The position numbers and the translations under genes are program-made. This document shows positions 45,584 through 53,723 of a DNA stretch of 64,000 bases, piece by piece. The first letter of the stretch is position 1, and the number at the start of each line of letters is the position of its first letter. The DNA is from Flavobacterium palustre (GTDB lineage Bacteria; Bacteroidota; Bacteroidia; Flavobacteriales; Flavobacteriaceae), in the NCBI RefSeq assembly GCF_014639535.1, contig NZ_BMGA01000002.1, positions 372,001 to 436,000 of the forward strand. The letters are read 5' to 3'. The notes beneath the pieces are model-generated. The model worked only from the letters and a program-made list of their open reading frames with translations. It made no database searches and was not told where the DNA came from.

Positions 45584-47758
45584 TTATTTTACTTTAATAT
45601 CAGTTCCTAATCTTTGGATGTAAGCAATCAAAGCCACAATTTCTCTATCCTTCATTGGAACAAATTTTTCTCCTCTGGCAGCTGCTTTCTTTTTACTTTC
45701 CTCATAACTTTTAACAAAATCAGGATCAGCATGCAGGCTGTTTTCAATTTCCTGAGACTGTTTATTAATAGCGTTTTGAGCATTCGCAATTTCAGCATCA
45801 GTATAAGGAACTCCCAGCGTTTTCATCACTTCCATCTTACCTTCAATATCCGAAATATCCAGAGCTTTGTTGTCAAACAACCATTTATAACCCGGCATAA
45901 TAGAACCTGCAGAAGTACTTTGTGGTGACCACATGTGATTAAAATGCCAATTGTCATTGTATTTTTCTCCTACTCTTAACAAATCAGGACCGGTACGTTT
46001 TGAACCCCAAAGGAAAGGGTGATCGTAAACAAATTCTCCGGCTTTTGATTGTGGTCCGTAACGTTCCACCTCACTTCTAAACGGACGCACCATTTGAGAG
46101 TGGCAAGACACACAACCTTCACGGATATACAAATCACGTCCTTCTAATTCTAATGGTGTATATGGTTTTACACTTGTAATTGTTGGAATATTAGATTTTA
46201 CCATAATCGTAGGAACGATTTGAATAATTCCTCCAATTAAAATAGCCACAGTTGCCAGAATAGTCAATTGGATAGGTTTTCTTTCTAACCAAGGGTGGAA
46301 TTTTTCTCCTTTTACCCTTCCACTGCTGATTTTTTGTAAAGCCGGAGCTTCGGCCAGTTCATCTTCAACAGCATTATTTGCCTGAACTGTTTTATAAACA
46401 TTATAAACCAAAACAAACATCCCTGTAATGTATAAAGTACCACCTACAGCACGCATCCAATACATTGGAATAATTTGAGTTACGGTTTCTAAGAAATTAC
46501 CATAAGTCAGCGTTCCGTCAGGATTAAATTGTTTCCACATAGACGCTTGCAGGAAACCGGCAACATACATTGGCAACGTATAAAGTATAATCCCTAAAGT
46601 CCCAATCCAGAAATGAACATTAGCTAATTTTAGAGAGTACAATGGCCCTTTTGTCATTCGGGGAATCAACCAATAAATAACTCCAAAAGCCATAAACCCG
46701 TTCCAAGCTAAAGCGCCTACGTGTACGTGAGCAACAATCCAATCGGTGAAATGGGCAATCGCATTTACATTTTTAAGAGATAGCATAGGCCCTTCAAATG
46801 TTGCCATTCCGTAACCTGTAATAGCTACTACAAAGAATTTCAAAACCGGTTCCATACGTACTTTATCCCATGCTCCACGCAAAGTCAAGAGTCCGTTTAT
46901 CATCCCTCCCCAAGACGGAGCAATCAGCATTACTGAGAAAACAACTCCTAGATTCTGTGCCCAGTTAGGCAAAGCAGAATATAATAAATGGTGAGGTCCC
47001 GCCCAGATATATAAGAAAATCAAAGACCAAAAGTGTACAATAGACAATCGATAAGAATACACCGGACGATTAGCCGCTTTAGGGATATAATAATACATCA
47101 ATCCTAAAAAGGGTGTGGTCAGAAAAAAAGCCACCGCATTATGTCCGTACCACCATTGCACCAAAGCATCCTGAACTCCTGCGTAAACAGAGTAACTTTT
47201 TAATCCTGAAACCGGTAAAGCCAAACTGTTAAAGATATGCAACACCGCAACGGTAACAAAAGTGGCTAAGTAAAACCAAATGGCTACATATAAATGACGT
47301 TCTCTTCTTTTTAAAATTGTACCAATCATATTGATACCAAAAACAACCCAAATCAACGCAATTGCAATATCTATAGGCCATTCCAGTTCAGCATATTCTT
47401 TTGAAGTGGTATAACCCAAAGGAAGCGAAATTGCCGCAGCAACAATAATTAATTGCCATCCCCAGAAATTAAGATTACTCAAAAAATCACTGTACATCCT
47501 TGCTTTTAAAAGACGTTGCAAAGAATAATAAATCCCCGCAAACATGGCATTCCCAACAAAAGCAAAAATAACCGCATTGGTATGTAATGGTCTTAAACGA
47601 CCAAAACTCAACCAGGAAACTCCATCAGTCAGGTTAGGGAATAAAAATAAGATTGCTAATAAAAGTCCGACAGCCATTCCTACTACCCCAAAAACAATGG
47701 TAGCGTAAATGAACTTTTTGACAATTTTGTTGTCGTAATAAAACTGCTGCATTTCCAT
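45584..47758 (-). CDS. ccoN: Fused cbb3 oxidase subunits CcoN and CcoO
   Basis: 724 residues, two subunits in one chain. Residues 1-460 are CcoN (12 helices): haem-b ligand histidine 59 (LRPLHTN), copper and haem histidines 206 (WYGHNAV), 256-257 (GPHHLLY), 345 and 347 (VAHVHVG). Residues about 490-724 are CcoO: membrane helix 497-518 and the haem-c site CVSCH (549-553, in REGCVSCHSQMVRPF), with methionine 621 as likely ligand. It is the catalytic and first electron-transfer part of the high-affinity terminal oxidase. Fusion of N and O is known in Bacteroidota. Confidence 0.94.
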   Translation of the reverse strand: MEMQQFYYDNKIVKKFIYATIVFGVVGMAVGLLLAILFLFPNLTDGVSWLSFGRLRPLHTNAVIFAFVGNAMFAGIYYSLQRLLKARMYSDFLSNLNFWGWQLIIVAAAISLPLGYTTSKEYAELEWPIDIAIALIWVVFGINMIGTILKRRERHLYVAIWFYLATFVTVAVLHIFNSLALPVSGLKSYSVYAGVQDALVQWWYGHNAVAFFLTTPFLGLMYYYIPKAANRPVYSYRLSIVHFWSLIFLYIWAGPHHLLYSALPNWAQNLGVVFSVMLIAPSWGGMINGLLTLRGAWDKVRMEPVLKFFVVAITGYGMATFEGPMLSLKNVNAIAHFTDWIVAHVHVGALAWNGFMAFGVIYWLIPRMTKGPLYSLKLANVHFWIGTLGIILYTLPMYVAGFLQASMWKQFNPDGTLTYGNFLETVTQIIPMYWMRAVGGTLYITGMFVLVYNVYKTVQANNAVEDELAEAPALQKISSGRVKGEKFHPWLERKPIQLTILATVAILIGGIIQIVPTIMVKSNIPTITSVKPYTPLELEGRDLYIREGCVSCHSQMVRPFRSEVERYGPQSKAGEFVYDHPFLWGSKRTGPDLLRVGEKYNDNWHFNHMWSPQSTSAGSIMPGYKWLFDNKALDISDIEGKMEVMKTLGVPYTDAEIANAQNAINKQSQEIENSLHADPDFVKSYEESKKKAAARGEKFVPMKDREIVALIAYIQRLGTDIKVK

Positions 47759-47760
47759 AA

Positions 47761-47952
47761 TTAATTTTGTTTTTCTTCAGTTGTTTGTATTTCTTTTTTG
47801 GCTTTTAAATTAATTTCATCGTCAAAAAGCATTCTGACAGATGGCGTATAATCGTCGTCATATTGCCCGTTCTTCACTGCCACAAAAAAGGCAATCAAAA
47901 AGGCTATAGCTACGAGTATGCTAATAGTGATTAATAAATAGATGACACTCAT
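47761..47952 (-). CDS. ccoS: cbb3 oxidase assembly protein CcoS
   Basis: 63 residues with one helix (about 5-27) and the typical GQYDDDYTPSVRMLFDDE tail. It is needed for cofactor insertion into cbb3 oxidase. Its stop is two bases from the ccoNO start, and an Fnr-type promoter lies upstream. Confidence 0.92.
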   Translation of the reverse strand: MSVIYLLITISILVAIAFLIAFFVAVKNGQYDDDYTPSVRMLFDDEINLKAKKEIQTTEEKQN

Positions 47953-47970
47953 ACCTTAAATTTGTGTTAA

Positions 47971-48015
47971 CAAAATTACTTTAGACCTTTTACAGAAAAT
48001 ATGACATTTATCATA
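47971..48015 (-). promoter_or_regulatory. ccoS-ccoNO promoter with Fnr-type box
   Basis: On the minus strand the -7 element is TAATTTTG (47978 to 47971). The box, read on the plus strand, is ATGACATTTATCAT at 48001-48014 (TATGA and TCATA if extended by one). The box centre (48007.5) is exactly 29.5 bp from the first base of the -7 element, the same as at hemN and ccoI. The ccoS ATG is at 47952. Confidence 0.65.
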
Positions 48016-48173
48016 CTCCTCTTATTTATTATAATTTCTTTCTTCTTCCTTAATGCTGCCTTGTTTTTTAAACACAAAGCGCACTAAGAATTTTACTCTT
48101 GATTGCGCTTAAAAGCACAAAGACCACAAAGTTTCTCACTGCTTTCTGCTTTCTCAATTCTGCCTTCTGCTTT

Positions 48174-50564
48174 CTAACTCCTAACTTTAATTAACTTCCT
48201 CGCATAATAATTACTCATTAGTGTTACAAAACTCACAATGGTAACCGTACTCAAAGGCATTATAATTGCCGCTACCAAAGGTTCTAATTTGCCTGTAACC
48301 GCGAACGTCAAGCCTACTACATTATAAAGTAATGACAATCCAAAACTCATTTTGATAACCAGCATAGCTTTCTTAGAAAACTTTAAAAAATAATCCAGTT
48401 TTTCAAACTGGCTTGCTTCTAAAATAGCATCGCAGGCAGGTGAAAAAACATTCACATTTTCGGAAATCGAAATCCCCACATTACTCTGAGCTAAAGCCCC
48501 GGCATCATTCAAACCATCGCCTACCATCATTACATTCTTGCCGGATTCCTGTAATTGCCTGATAAATTCCAGTTTTTGTTCCGGTTTTTGATTAAAAACA
48601 AGCTCGGTACTTTTAGGTAAAAGTTGCCCTAAAGCGGCCTTTTCCCCGGCATTATCTCCTGACAATACTTTGATTTCATACTTACTTTTCAAGCTGTTAA
48701 ACAACTGCTCTAATCCTTCCCGATATTCATTTTTAAAGATGTATTTTCCATAATATTCACCGTTAATTTGGATATGAACTGAAGTTTGCAATCCACTATT
48801 TTCTTCAGAATTTCCGGCAAAAGCCGCCGAACCTATTCTTATAAAATTTCCCACTACTTTTGCCTGAATTCCTTTTCCGGTGATTTCTTCAAAATCGCTA
48901 ATTTTCACCTTTCCAACATCAGGTAGAAAGTCATACAGCATTCGGCTTAAAGGATGGTTGGAAGCCCTGAGTACTGATTTTATCCGAATCAAATTAGCTT
49001 CAGAAAGCGGCTCTCCTTCATACGAAATATTGGATTTTTTATTGGTCGTAATTGTTCCTGTTTTATCAAAAACAATCGTATCTACTTTTGCCAATTGTTC
49101 AATTACCAAGGCATTTTTAAGATAAAACTTTTGCTTACCTACAATTCGCAATACATTTCCCAATGTAAACGGAGCCGTCAAAGCCAAAGCACAAGGGCAA
49201 GCCACAATCAATACCGCAGTAAACACATTAAAAGCTGTATTGGCATCTTTAAAAATCCAATAAGCAAATCCCACAAAAGCAATCAATAATAATATGGGCG
49301 TGAAATAACGCGAAATACTGTCGGTAATATTTTTGTGTTTTTGCTCTACATTTTTCTGGAACACATCATTACTCCATAGCTGCGTCAGATAACTTTGAGA
49401 AACCGAAAACAACACTTCCATTTCGATTACTTCCCCAATTTGTTTTCCTCCTGCAAAGACTTTATCTCCTGATTTTTTATTTATCGGAATGGCTTCTCCG
49501 GTTACAAAACTGTAATCAATAGTCGCATTTTCACTGATTAGGATTCCGTCAACCGGAATTAATTCCTGGTTTCTAATTAATAATCGATCGCCTTTTTGAA
49601 TATCATAAACAGCAACACTTTCTTCGGAAGCATCGGTATTGATTCGGGTAACGGCAACCGGAAAATAAGATTTAAAATCCCTTTCAAAACTCAGAAAACT
49701 GTAGGTTTTTATTTGGAACATTTTGCCCAGAAGCATAAAGAATACCAAACCGGTCAGACTATCAAAAAAACCGGAACCATAGTCCATCACAATATCAACA
49801 GTGCTTCGAATAAAAAAGACAACAATCCCTAAGGCAATAGGAATATCGATATTGAGCATTCCGGATTTAATACTTTTATAAGCAGAAACATAATAACCGC
49901 TGGCAGAATACAAGAAAGAAGGCAATGACAAAGCAAAAATCAACCATCTGAAAAACGGTTTGTAGTTGTCCAGCCAAAATTCTTTCACTTCAAAATATTC
50001 CGGAAAAGAAAGCAACATGATGTTTCCAAAACAAAAGAAGGCAACTCCAAGTTTGTAGGTCAAGCTTCTGTCTGTTTTTGCCTTAGTGGTTTCGTAATTC
50101 TCCAGACTAATGTAAGGTTCGTAACCAATGGAGCACAACAACTGTACTATTTCGCTCAGTGAAACTTCATTGGAATTATAAATAATTCGAACTTTTTTCT
50201 CCGGAAAATTAACCTGCGAATTGCTTATTCCTTTTTGAAGGCGTTGTAAATTTTCCAGAATCCAAATACAAGAGCTACAATGTATATGAGGAATACTAAG
50301 TGAAACAATAGCGGTTGTATCCTCCTGAAATTCCAATAATTTTGCAACGATGTTTTCATTTTCTAAAAAATCATATTTTCCTTTAATCTCCTGCGGAGTG
50401 GCTCCAGGTGATTTTTCGAAATCATAATAAGAAGTCAAATCATTCAGACTAAAAATTTCGTACACCGTTTTACAACCGGCGCAACAAAATGTTTTTGCGT
50501 CAAATAGAATTTCAGCTTCTTTTACAATATCTAAACCACAATGGAAACAATTTTGTGTATCCAT
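48174..50564 (-). CDS. ccoI: Copper-transporting P-type ATPase of the cbb3 locus (CcoI/FixI)
   Basis: 796 residues from ATG 50564 (MDTQNCFHCGLDI). A longer frame opens at 50612, but that codon is upstream of the promoter and lies beside the Fnr box. Order: zinc-ribbon-like CFHCG and CCAGCKTVYEIF; HMA domain with HCSSCIWILENL; helices; actuator domain; the copper motif CPCALALTAP; the phosphorylation site DKTGTITT; and GDGLNDAGALAQSN. It supplies copper for the oxidase, outwards across the inner membrane. It has its own Fnr-type promoter. Confidence 0.93.
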   Translation of the reverse strand: MDTQNCFHCGLDIVKEAEILFDAKTFCCAGCKTVYEIFSLNDLTSYYDFEKSPGATPQEIKGKYDFLENENIVAKLLEFQEDTTAIVSLSIPHIHCSSCIWILENLQRLQKGISNSQVNFPEKKVRIIYNSNEVSLSEIVQLLCSIGYEPYISLENYETTKAKTDRSLTYKLGVAFFCFGNIMLLSFPEYFEVKEFWLDNYKPFFRWLIFALSLPSFLYSASGYYVSAYKSIKSGMLNIDIPIALGIVVFFIRSTVDIVMDYGSGFFDSLTGLVFFMLLGKMFQIKTYSFLSFERDFKSYFPVAVTRINTDASEESVAVYDIQKGDRLLIRNQELIPVDGILISENATIDYSFVTGEAIPINKKSGDKVFAGGKQIGEVIEMEVLFSVSQSYLTQLWSNDVFQKNVEQKHKNITDSISRYFTPILLLIAFVGFAYWIFKDANTAFNVFTAVLIVACPCALALTAPFTLGNVLRIVGKQKFYLKNALVIEQLAKVDTIVFDKTGTITTNKKSNISYEGEPLSEANLIRIKSVLRASNHPLSRMLYDFLPDVGKVKISDFEEITGKGIQAKVVGNFIRIGSAAFAGNSEENSGLQTSVHIQINGEYYGKYIFKNEYREGLEQLFNSLKSKYEIKVLSGDNAGEKAALGQLLPKSTELVFNQKPEQKLEFIRQLQESGKNVMMVGDGLNDAGALAQSNVGISISENVNVFSPACDAILEASQFEKLDYFLKFSKKAMLVIKMSFGLSLLYNVVGLTFAVTGKLEPLVAAIIMPLSTVTIVSFVTLMSNYYARKLIKVRS

Positions 50565-50587
50565 AACTTTGCTCATTTTACCTAATG

Positions 50588-50633
50588 CAAAATTCTTAAA
50601 GGAACAGCTCATAAAATATGATATATATCATAT
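50588..50633 (-). promoter_or_regulatory. ccoI promoter with a perfect 18-bp Fnr-type palindrome
   Basis: ATATGATATATATCATAT (50616-50633) is a perfect palindrome with core ATGA-N6-TCAT. The minus-strand -7 element is GAATTTTG (50595 to 50588), one base off the consensus. The box centre (50624.5) is 29.5 bp from its first base, identical to hemN and ccoS. The predicted start site is near 50583, so translation starts at ATG 50564. Confidence 0.65.
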
Positions 50634-50640
50634 AAATGAT

Positions 50641-50648
50641 TAATTTTG
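50641..50648 (+). promoter_or_regulatory. -7 element of the fnr-type gene, overlapped by the box
   Basis: TAATTTTG faces the fnr-type gene (ATG 50674). The palindrome at 50616-50633 is centred only 16.5 bp upstream of it, i.e. in the -33 region, a position where a bound protein would block polymerase. This suggests autorepression. Confidence 0.55.
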
Positions 50649-50673
50649 CAAATAATCAAATCATCCATTCAAA

Positions 50674-51351
50674 ATGAGCAAATGCGAACAATGTATCGTT
50701 AGAGAATTCAGCTCCCTGAAAGCACTAAACAAAGAGGAATTAGTAAAACTTGCCGAATGCAAGACCTCACGCTTAGTAAAAAAAGGAGAGGTGATTTTTG
50801 AAGAAGGCGAAAATGTCAATGGCATTTTTTGCGTTAAAGACGGCGTTTGCAAATTGACTAAATTGAGTCCGAATGGAAAAGATCATATCGTAAAACTGGT
50901 GACCAAAGGAGAACTGTTAGGACAACGTTCGATGATAAGTGAAGAACCTGTGAACCTAAGTGCTGTAGCGCTTGAAGATATGCAGGTATGCTTTATCCCG
51001 AAAAGTGAAATCATGGGATTCTTTGACAAAAACAATCAGTTTTCTATGAATGTCATGAGAACCATTTGTGGTGATTTGAAAGAGTCTGACGACCTTGTGG
51101 TCAATATGGCTCAAAAAACCGTAAAACAACGTCTGGCCGAAACCCTAATCTATCTTCAGGATACCTTTGGCAAAAATGAAGACGACAGCTTAAAAATCCA
51201 ACTTACCCGTGACGAACTCGCCAGCATGATTGGTACCGCTACCGAAAGCTGTATTCGTTTATTATCTGATTTTAATAAATTAGGTTTAATCGAATTGAAA
51301 GCTAAAAAAATCACTCTTAAAAATATTCCTCAGCTGAAAAAGATGGCATAA
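50674..51351 (+). CDS. Crp/Fnr-family regulator, likely oxygen sensor of the cbb3 locus
   Basis: 225 residues. Cysteines at 4, 7, 29 and 106 (also 53 and 59) could bind a 4Fe-4S cluster: CEQC opens the protein, and Cys106 (MQVCFIPKSEI) falls where E. coli FNR has Cys122. A cNMP-type beta roll is followed by the dimer helix (about 130-150) and the helix-turn-helix (RDELASMIGTATESCIRLLSDFNK). The recognition helix reads ESCIRLL against ETISRLL in E. coli FNR: E and R are kept, the serine is replaced by isoleucine. It lies divergent from ccoI with the palindrome between them. Confidence 0.88.
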   Translation: MSKCEQCIVREFSSLKALNKEELVKLAECKTSRLVKKGEVIFEEGENVNGIFCVKDGVCKLTKLSPNGKDHIVKLVTKGELLGQRSMISEEPVNLSAVALEDMQVCFIPKSEIMGFFDKNNQFSMNVMRTICGDLKESDDLVVNMAQKTVKQRLAETLIYLQDTFGKNEDDSLKIQLTRDELASMIGTATESCIRLLSDFNKLGLIELKAKKITLKNIPQLKKMA

Positions 51352-51535
51352 AGTTTTTTTATTCTTCTAAGTTATAGCTTTCTCTTTTTTGTACTAAAAA
51401 TATTATTTCTATATTTGGTAAAAATACGACTATTCATTAGTGACTATACTTCTAGAATTGGGGAGATTGTTGCTATTTTGTAACGGGTATATACAAGTTG
51501 TAGTGTACTTGAAAAAACATCGAAATTTAGAATAA

Positions 51536-52450
51536 ATGAGTAAATATTTAATAAAACCTCTTGGAAGTGTTTGGCTGAACCCTTATGCTATTTCTGATTT
51601 GAAAAAAGATTTACTTCTTTATGATAAACTTGGTATGCTTAATCTTCACACCCTTCTTGAGGGATTACACCAATATAAGAAATACGACCTTTTTCAGAAT
51701 CAATTAAATGAAGTAGAGTATTTAATCGAAAAAGGTGTCTTTATTGAGTTAAAGCAACTTATGAACTTTGCGAAAAAAGGTTCAGCTATGTTTCCAACTG
51801 ATGATATGGAGATGGCTAATTATATAATGAAGCTCAAGGCTAAAATATCAGAAATAACAGATGAAAAAGAGCGTGATAAAATTTATTGGCAAATAAATGA
51901 ATTAGATACTCGATTGTGGTCTAAAATAGTAAATATTAATAACGAATCTGTTGTTACTGTACCATACTTAAATGATGTATCTTCATTTGAGAGAACTGAC
52001 ACAGTTAAAGAGAAAGCATATAGCATAATTAATAAATCAATACCACTTCCAAGCGAAGGTACTTCTTGGGAAAAAATTTTTGATTTTAAAAGTGATAGTG
52101 AAAGTCAATTAAAATTACTTGCTTTAAAAAACTGGATTAATGATTTACCAGAAAATATGAGTTCAAACGAGCTTGAAGACAAAATTCAATACCTTTCATA
52201 TCAATATACTGAATCACTGAAACGACATAAGATTAGCACTAGGCTAATTACATTTAAAACAATTATTACCGCACTACCTAAAGGTTTATCCGAACTATTG
52301 AGGTTAAGATTTGATAAAGCGATTGAGCCCTTCTTCGAAATCGCGGAACAACAAGTGAATTTTTCACAATTCAAAGAAAGAGAAGATCTTAAAGGAAATG
52401 AGTTAGCTTACATATCATTAACAAATAAAAAATTTAATAAAACAAAATAA
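51536..52450 (+). CDS. Unrecognised protein of an accessory stretch
   Basis: 304 residues, no signal peptide or membrane helix. It opens MSKYLIKPLGSVWLNPYAIS and has the motif LLLYDKLGML near 26-36, reminiscent of DUF6236-type proteins, though I cannot assign it. The rest is helical and charged, with a leucine-rich segment at about 240-270. Neighbours are a Fnr-type gene and a MazEF pair. Codon use and the flanking hairpins and repeats suggest it is an accessory gene. Function unknown; a defence role is possible but unsupported. Confidence 0.7.
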   Translation: MSKYLIKPLGSVWLNPYAISDLKKDLLLYDKLGMLNLHTLLEGLHQYKKYDLFQNQLNEVEYLIEKGVFIELKQLMNFAKKGSAMFPTDDMEMANYIMKLKAKISEITDEKERDKIYWQINELDTRLWSKIVNINNESVVTVPYLNDVSSFERTDTVKEKAYSIINKSIPLPSEGTSWEKIFDFKSDSESQLKLLALKNWINDLPENMSSNELEDKIQYLSYQYTESLKRHKISTRLITFKTIITALPKGLSELLRLRFDKAIEPFFEIAEQQVNFSQFKEREDLKGNELAYISLTNKKFNKTK

Positions 52451-52465
52451 AAACGTACACACACT

Positions 52466-52526
52466 GGCACTCGATTACACCGAGTGCCTACTTACATGAA
52501 TAGACACATCGTAGCGTTTGCAACGC
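52466..52526. repeat. Two small hairpins between the unknown gene and mazE
   Basis: GGCACTCG (52466-52473) pairs with CGAGTGCC (52481-52488), loop ATTACAC. Then GCGTT-TGC-AACGC at 52514-52526 forms a second hairpin. They resemble the palindromic words of the tandem repeat after mazF in style, but not in sequence. Confidence 0.55.
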
Positions 52527-52613
52527 GGTTCACTAAAAAAATAATTCTTGAACAAATATATCAATGCCATTGTAAAAACTTCATACACAATTAAAAACCC
52601 CGAAATAAAGTAA

Positions 52614-52621
52614 TAACTTTG
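52614..52621 (+). promoter_or_regulatory. -7 element upstream of mazE
   Basis: TAACTTTG matches TAnnTTTG, with no TTG at the normal distance. The TTG at 52619 lies inside it, so it cannot be the start codon; this supports ATG 52643 as start of the antitoxin. Confidence 0.45.
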
Positions 52622-52642
52622 TACTTACAAAAAAATATAGTT

Positions 52643-52888
52643 ATGGAGGTTTCAGTTATACCAATAGGAAACTCAAAAGGAATAAGATTATCAAAAACTT
52701 TACTTGAAAAATACAATATCACAGATAAAGTGGAACTTATTTTAGAAAAAGGTTACATCATTTTAAAACCAAAATCAGAACCCAGAACTGGTTGGGATAA
52801 AGCATTTAAAAAAATGCATGAAAATGGCGATGATAAATTGATGATTGATGATGTATTTGAAGACGAAAATCTTGAAGAATGGATTTAA
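52643..52888 (+). CDS. MazE-type AbrB-fold antitoxin
   Basis: 81 residues from ATG 52643. The AbrB/MazE swapped-hairpin domain is at 1-45 (IPIGNSKGIRLSKTLLEKY), and the acidic tail ends in FEDENLEEWI, the part that would block the toxin. It overlaps the toxin gene by 10 nt. It probably binds its own promoter. Confidence 0.87.
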   Translation: MEVSVIPIGNSKGIRLSKTLLEKYNITDKVELILEKGYIILKPKSEPRTGWDKAFKKMHENGDDKLMIDDVFEDENLEEWI

Positions 52889-53202
52889 AGCAATATCAAA
52901 TCGTTCTGGTAAATCTCGATCCAACAATTGGAAGCGAAATGAAGAAAACGCGTCCAAGCGTTATAATTTCGCCAAACGAAATGAATAAGTATTTGCAGAC
53001 AATTGTCATCGCACCTATGACCAGTAATTCCAAAGCTTATCCAACCAGGGTTGAAATCAATCACGATAAGAAAAAAGGCTGGATTGTTTTAGATCAAATC
53101 AGAACGGTTGACAGGCAAAGAATAATTAAAATACTAGGAAATTTGACTGAAAAAGAAATCACAAAAGTCAAAGAAACGTTAAGAGAAACATTTGTTGACT
53201 GA
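52879..53202 (+). CDS. MazF/PemK-type mRNA endoribonuclease toxin
   Basis: 107 residues, complete. Motifs QIVLVNLDPTIGSEMKKTRP (with the conserved arginine), VIAPMTS and GWIVLDQIRTVDRQRI identify MazF. It cuts mRNA at a short sequence; the partner antitoxin overlaps it by 10 nt. Confidence 0.9.
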   Translation: MDLKQYQIVLVNLDPTIGSEMKKTRPSVIISPNEMNKYLQTIVIAPMTSNSKAYPTRVEINHDKKKGWIVLDQIRTVDRQRIIKILGNLTEKEITKVKETLRETFVD

Positions 53203-53220
53203 CAACACCTTAAAACAGCA

Positions 53221-53590
53221 CGCTCCTATGGAGCTTTCTTCACATAGATTCTTTTTTTTCTACAAACATTTCACTCCTAACGGAGTTAGTCAAAGTCCCA
53301 TTGGGACTTTCTGTTTATAGAAATAGAGGTTTTTTCGGCTTTTTAGCTCCATAGGAGCGAACTGTTATTTCATTTTTTACTGGATAACAATCTGTCAATA
53401 AAACTCCGCTCCTATGTAGCTTTCTTTGCATGGATTCTTTTTTTCTAAAAAATATTTCACTCCTAACGGAGTTAGTCAAAGTCCCATCGGGACTTTCTGT
53501 TTATAGAAACAGAGGGTATTTCGGATTTTTAGCTCCGTAGGAGCGACCTGTTATTCTTAATTATTCGATAACAATCCATCAACGAAACCG
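53221..53590. repeat. Tandem repeat of 186-bp units with nested palindromes
   Basis: The gap of about 520 bp between mazF and the deoR-type gene is filled by two copies of a unit of 186 bp (53221 and 53407, every landmark offset by 186). In each unit, outer arms CGCTCCTATGGAGCT (53221-53235) and AGCTCCATAGGAGCG (53345-53359) pair perfectly in copy 1 and with two mismatches in copy 2. Inside are ACTCC-TAAC-GGAGT and AAAGTCCC-GGGACTTT hairpins. There is no open frame. The remaining stretch to 53723 holds the deoR promoter region. It looks like a REP-type or non-autonomous element. Confidence 0.75.
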
Positions 53591-53672
53591 AATTATTTTT
53601 TAGAATTTTAAAATTGTTTCTTAAAATTTAATCCATTCAACCAAAATTAACTATTATTTTCTTTTTCTTTCG

Positions 53673-53692
53673 TTTATTTTCTTTTACATTTG
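53673..53692 (+). promoter_or_regulatory. deoR-type promoter with candidate operator
   Basis: -7 element TACATTTG (53685-53692). In front of it, overlapping by one base, is TTTATTTTCTTTT (53673-53685), the reverse complement of a 13-mer that occurs twice more between this gene and the isomerase gene. A TTTC-rich tract (53655-53685) covers the usual -33 region. DeoR-family proteins are known to use TTTC-type direct repeats. Confidence 0.5.
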
Positions 53693-53723
53693 TTTTAACA
53701 CTAATACAAAAAGAAAACAAATT

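Noticed and set aside
50564-50612. Longer ccoI start at 50612
   Set aside because: The added codons lie at the promoter and the Fnr box. The box-to-promoter distance seen at two other genes sets the start of transcription near 50583, inside this stretch.
53221-53590. Possible CRISPR array
   Set aside because: Only two units, each of 186 bp, with internal symmetry. No short direct repeats with regular unique spacers and no cas genes.
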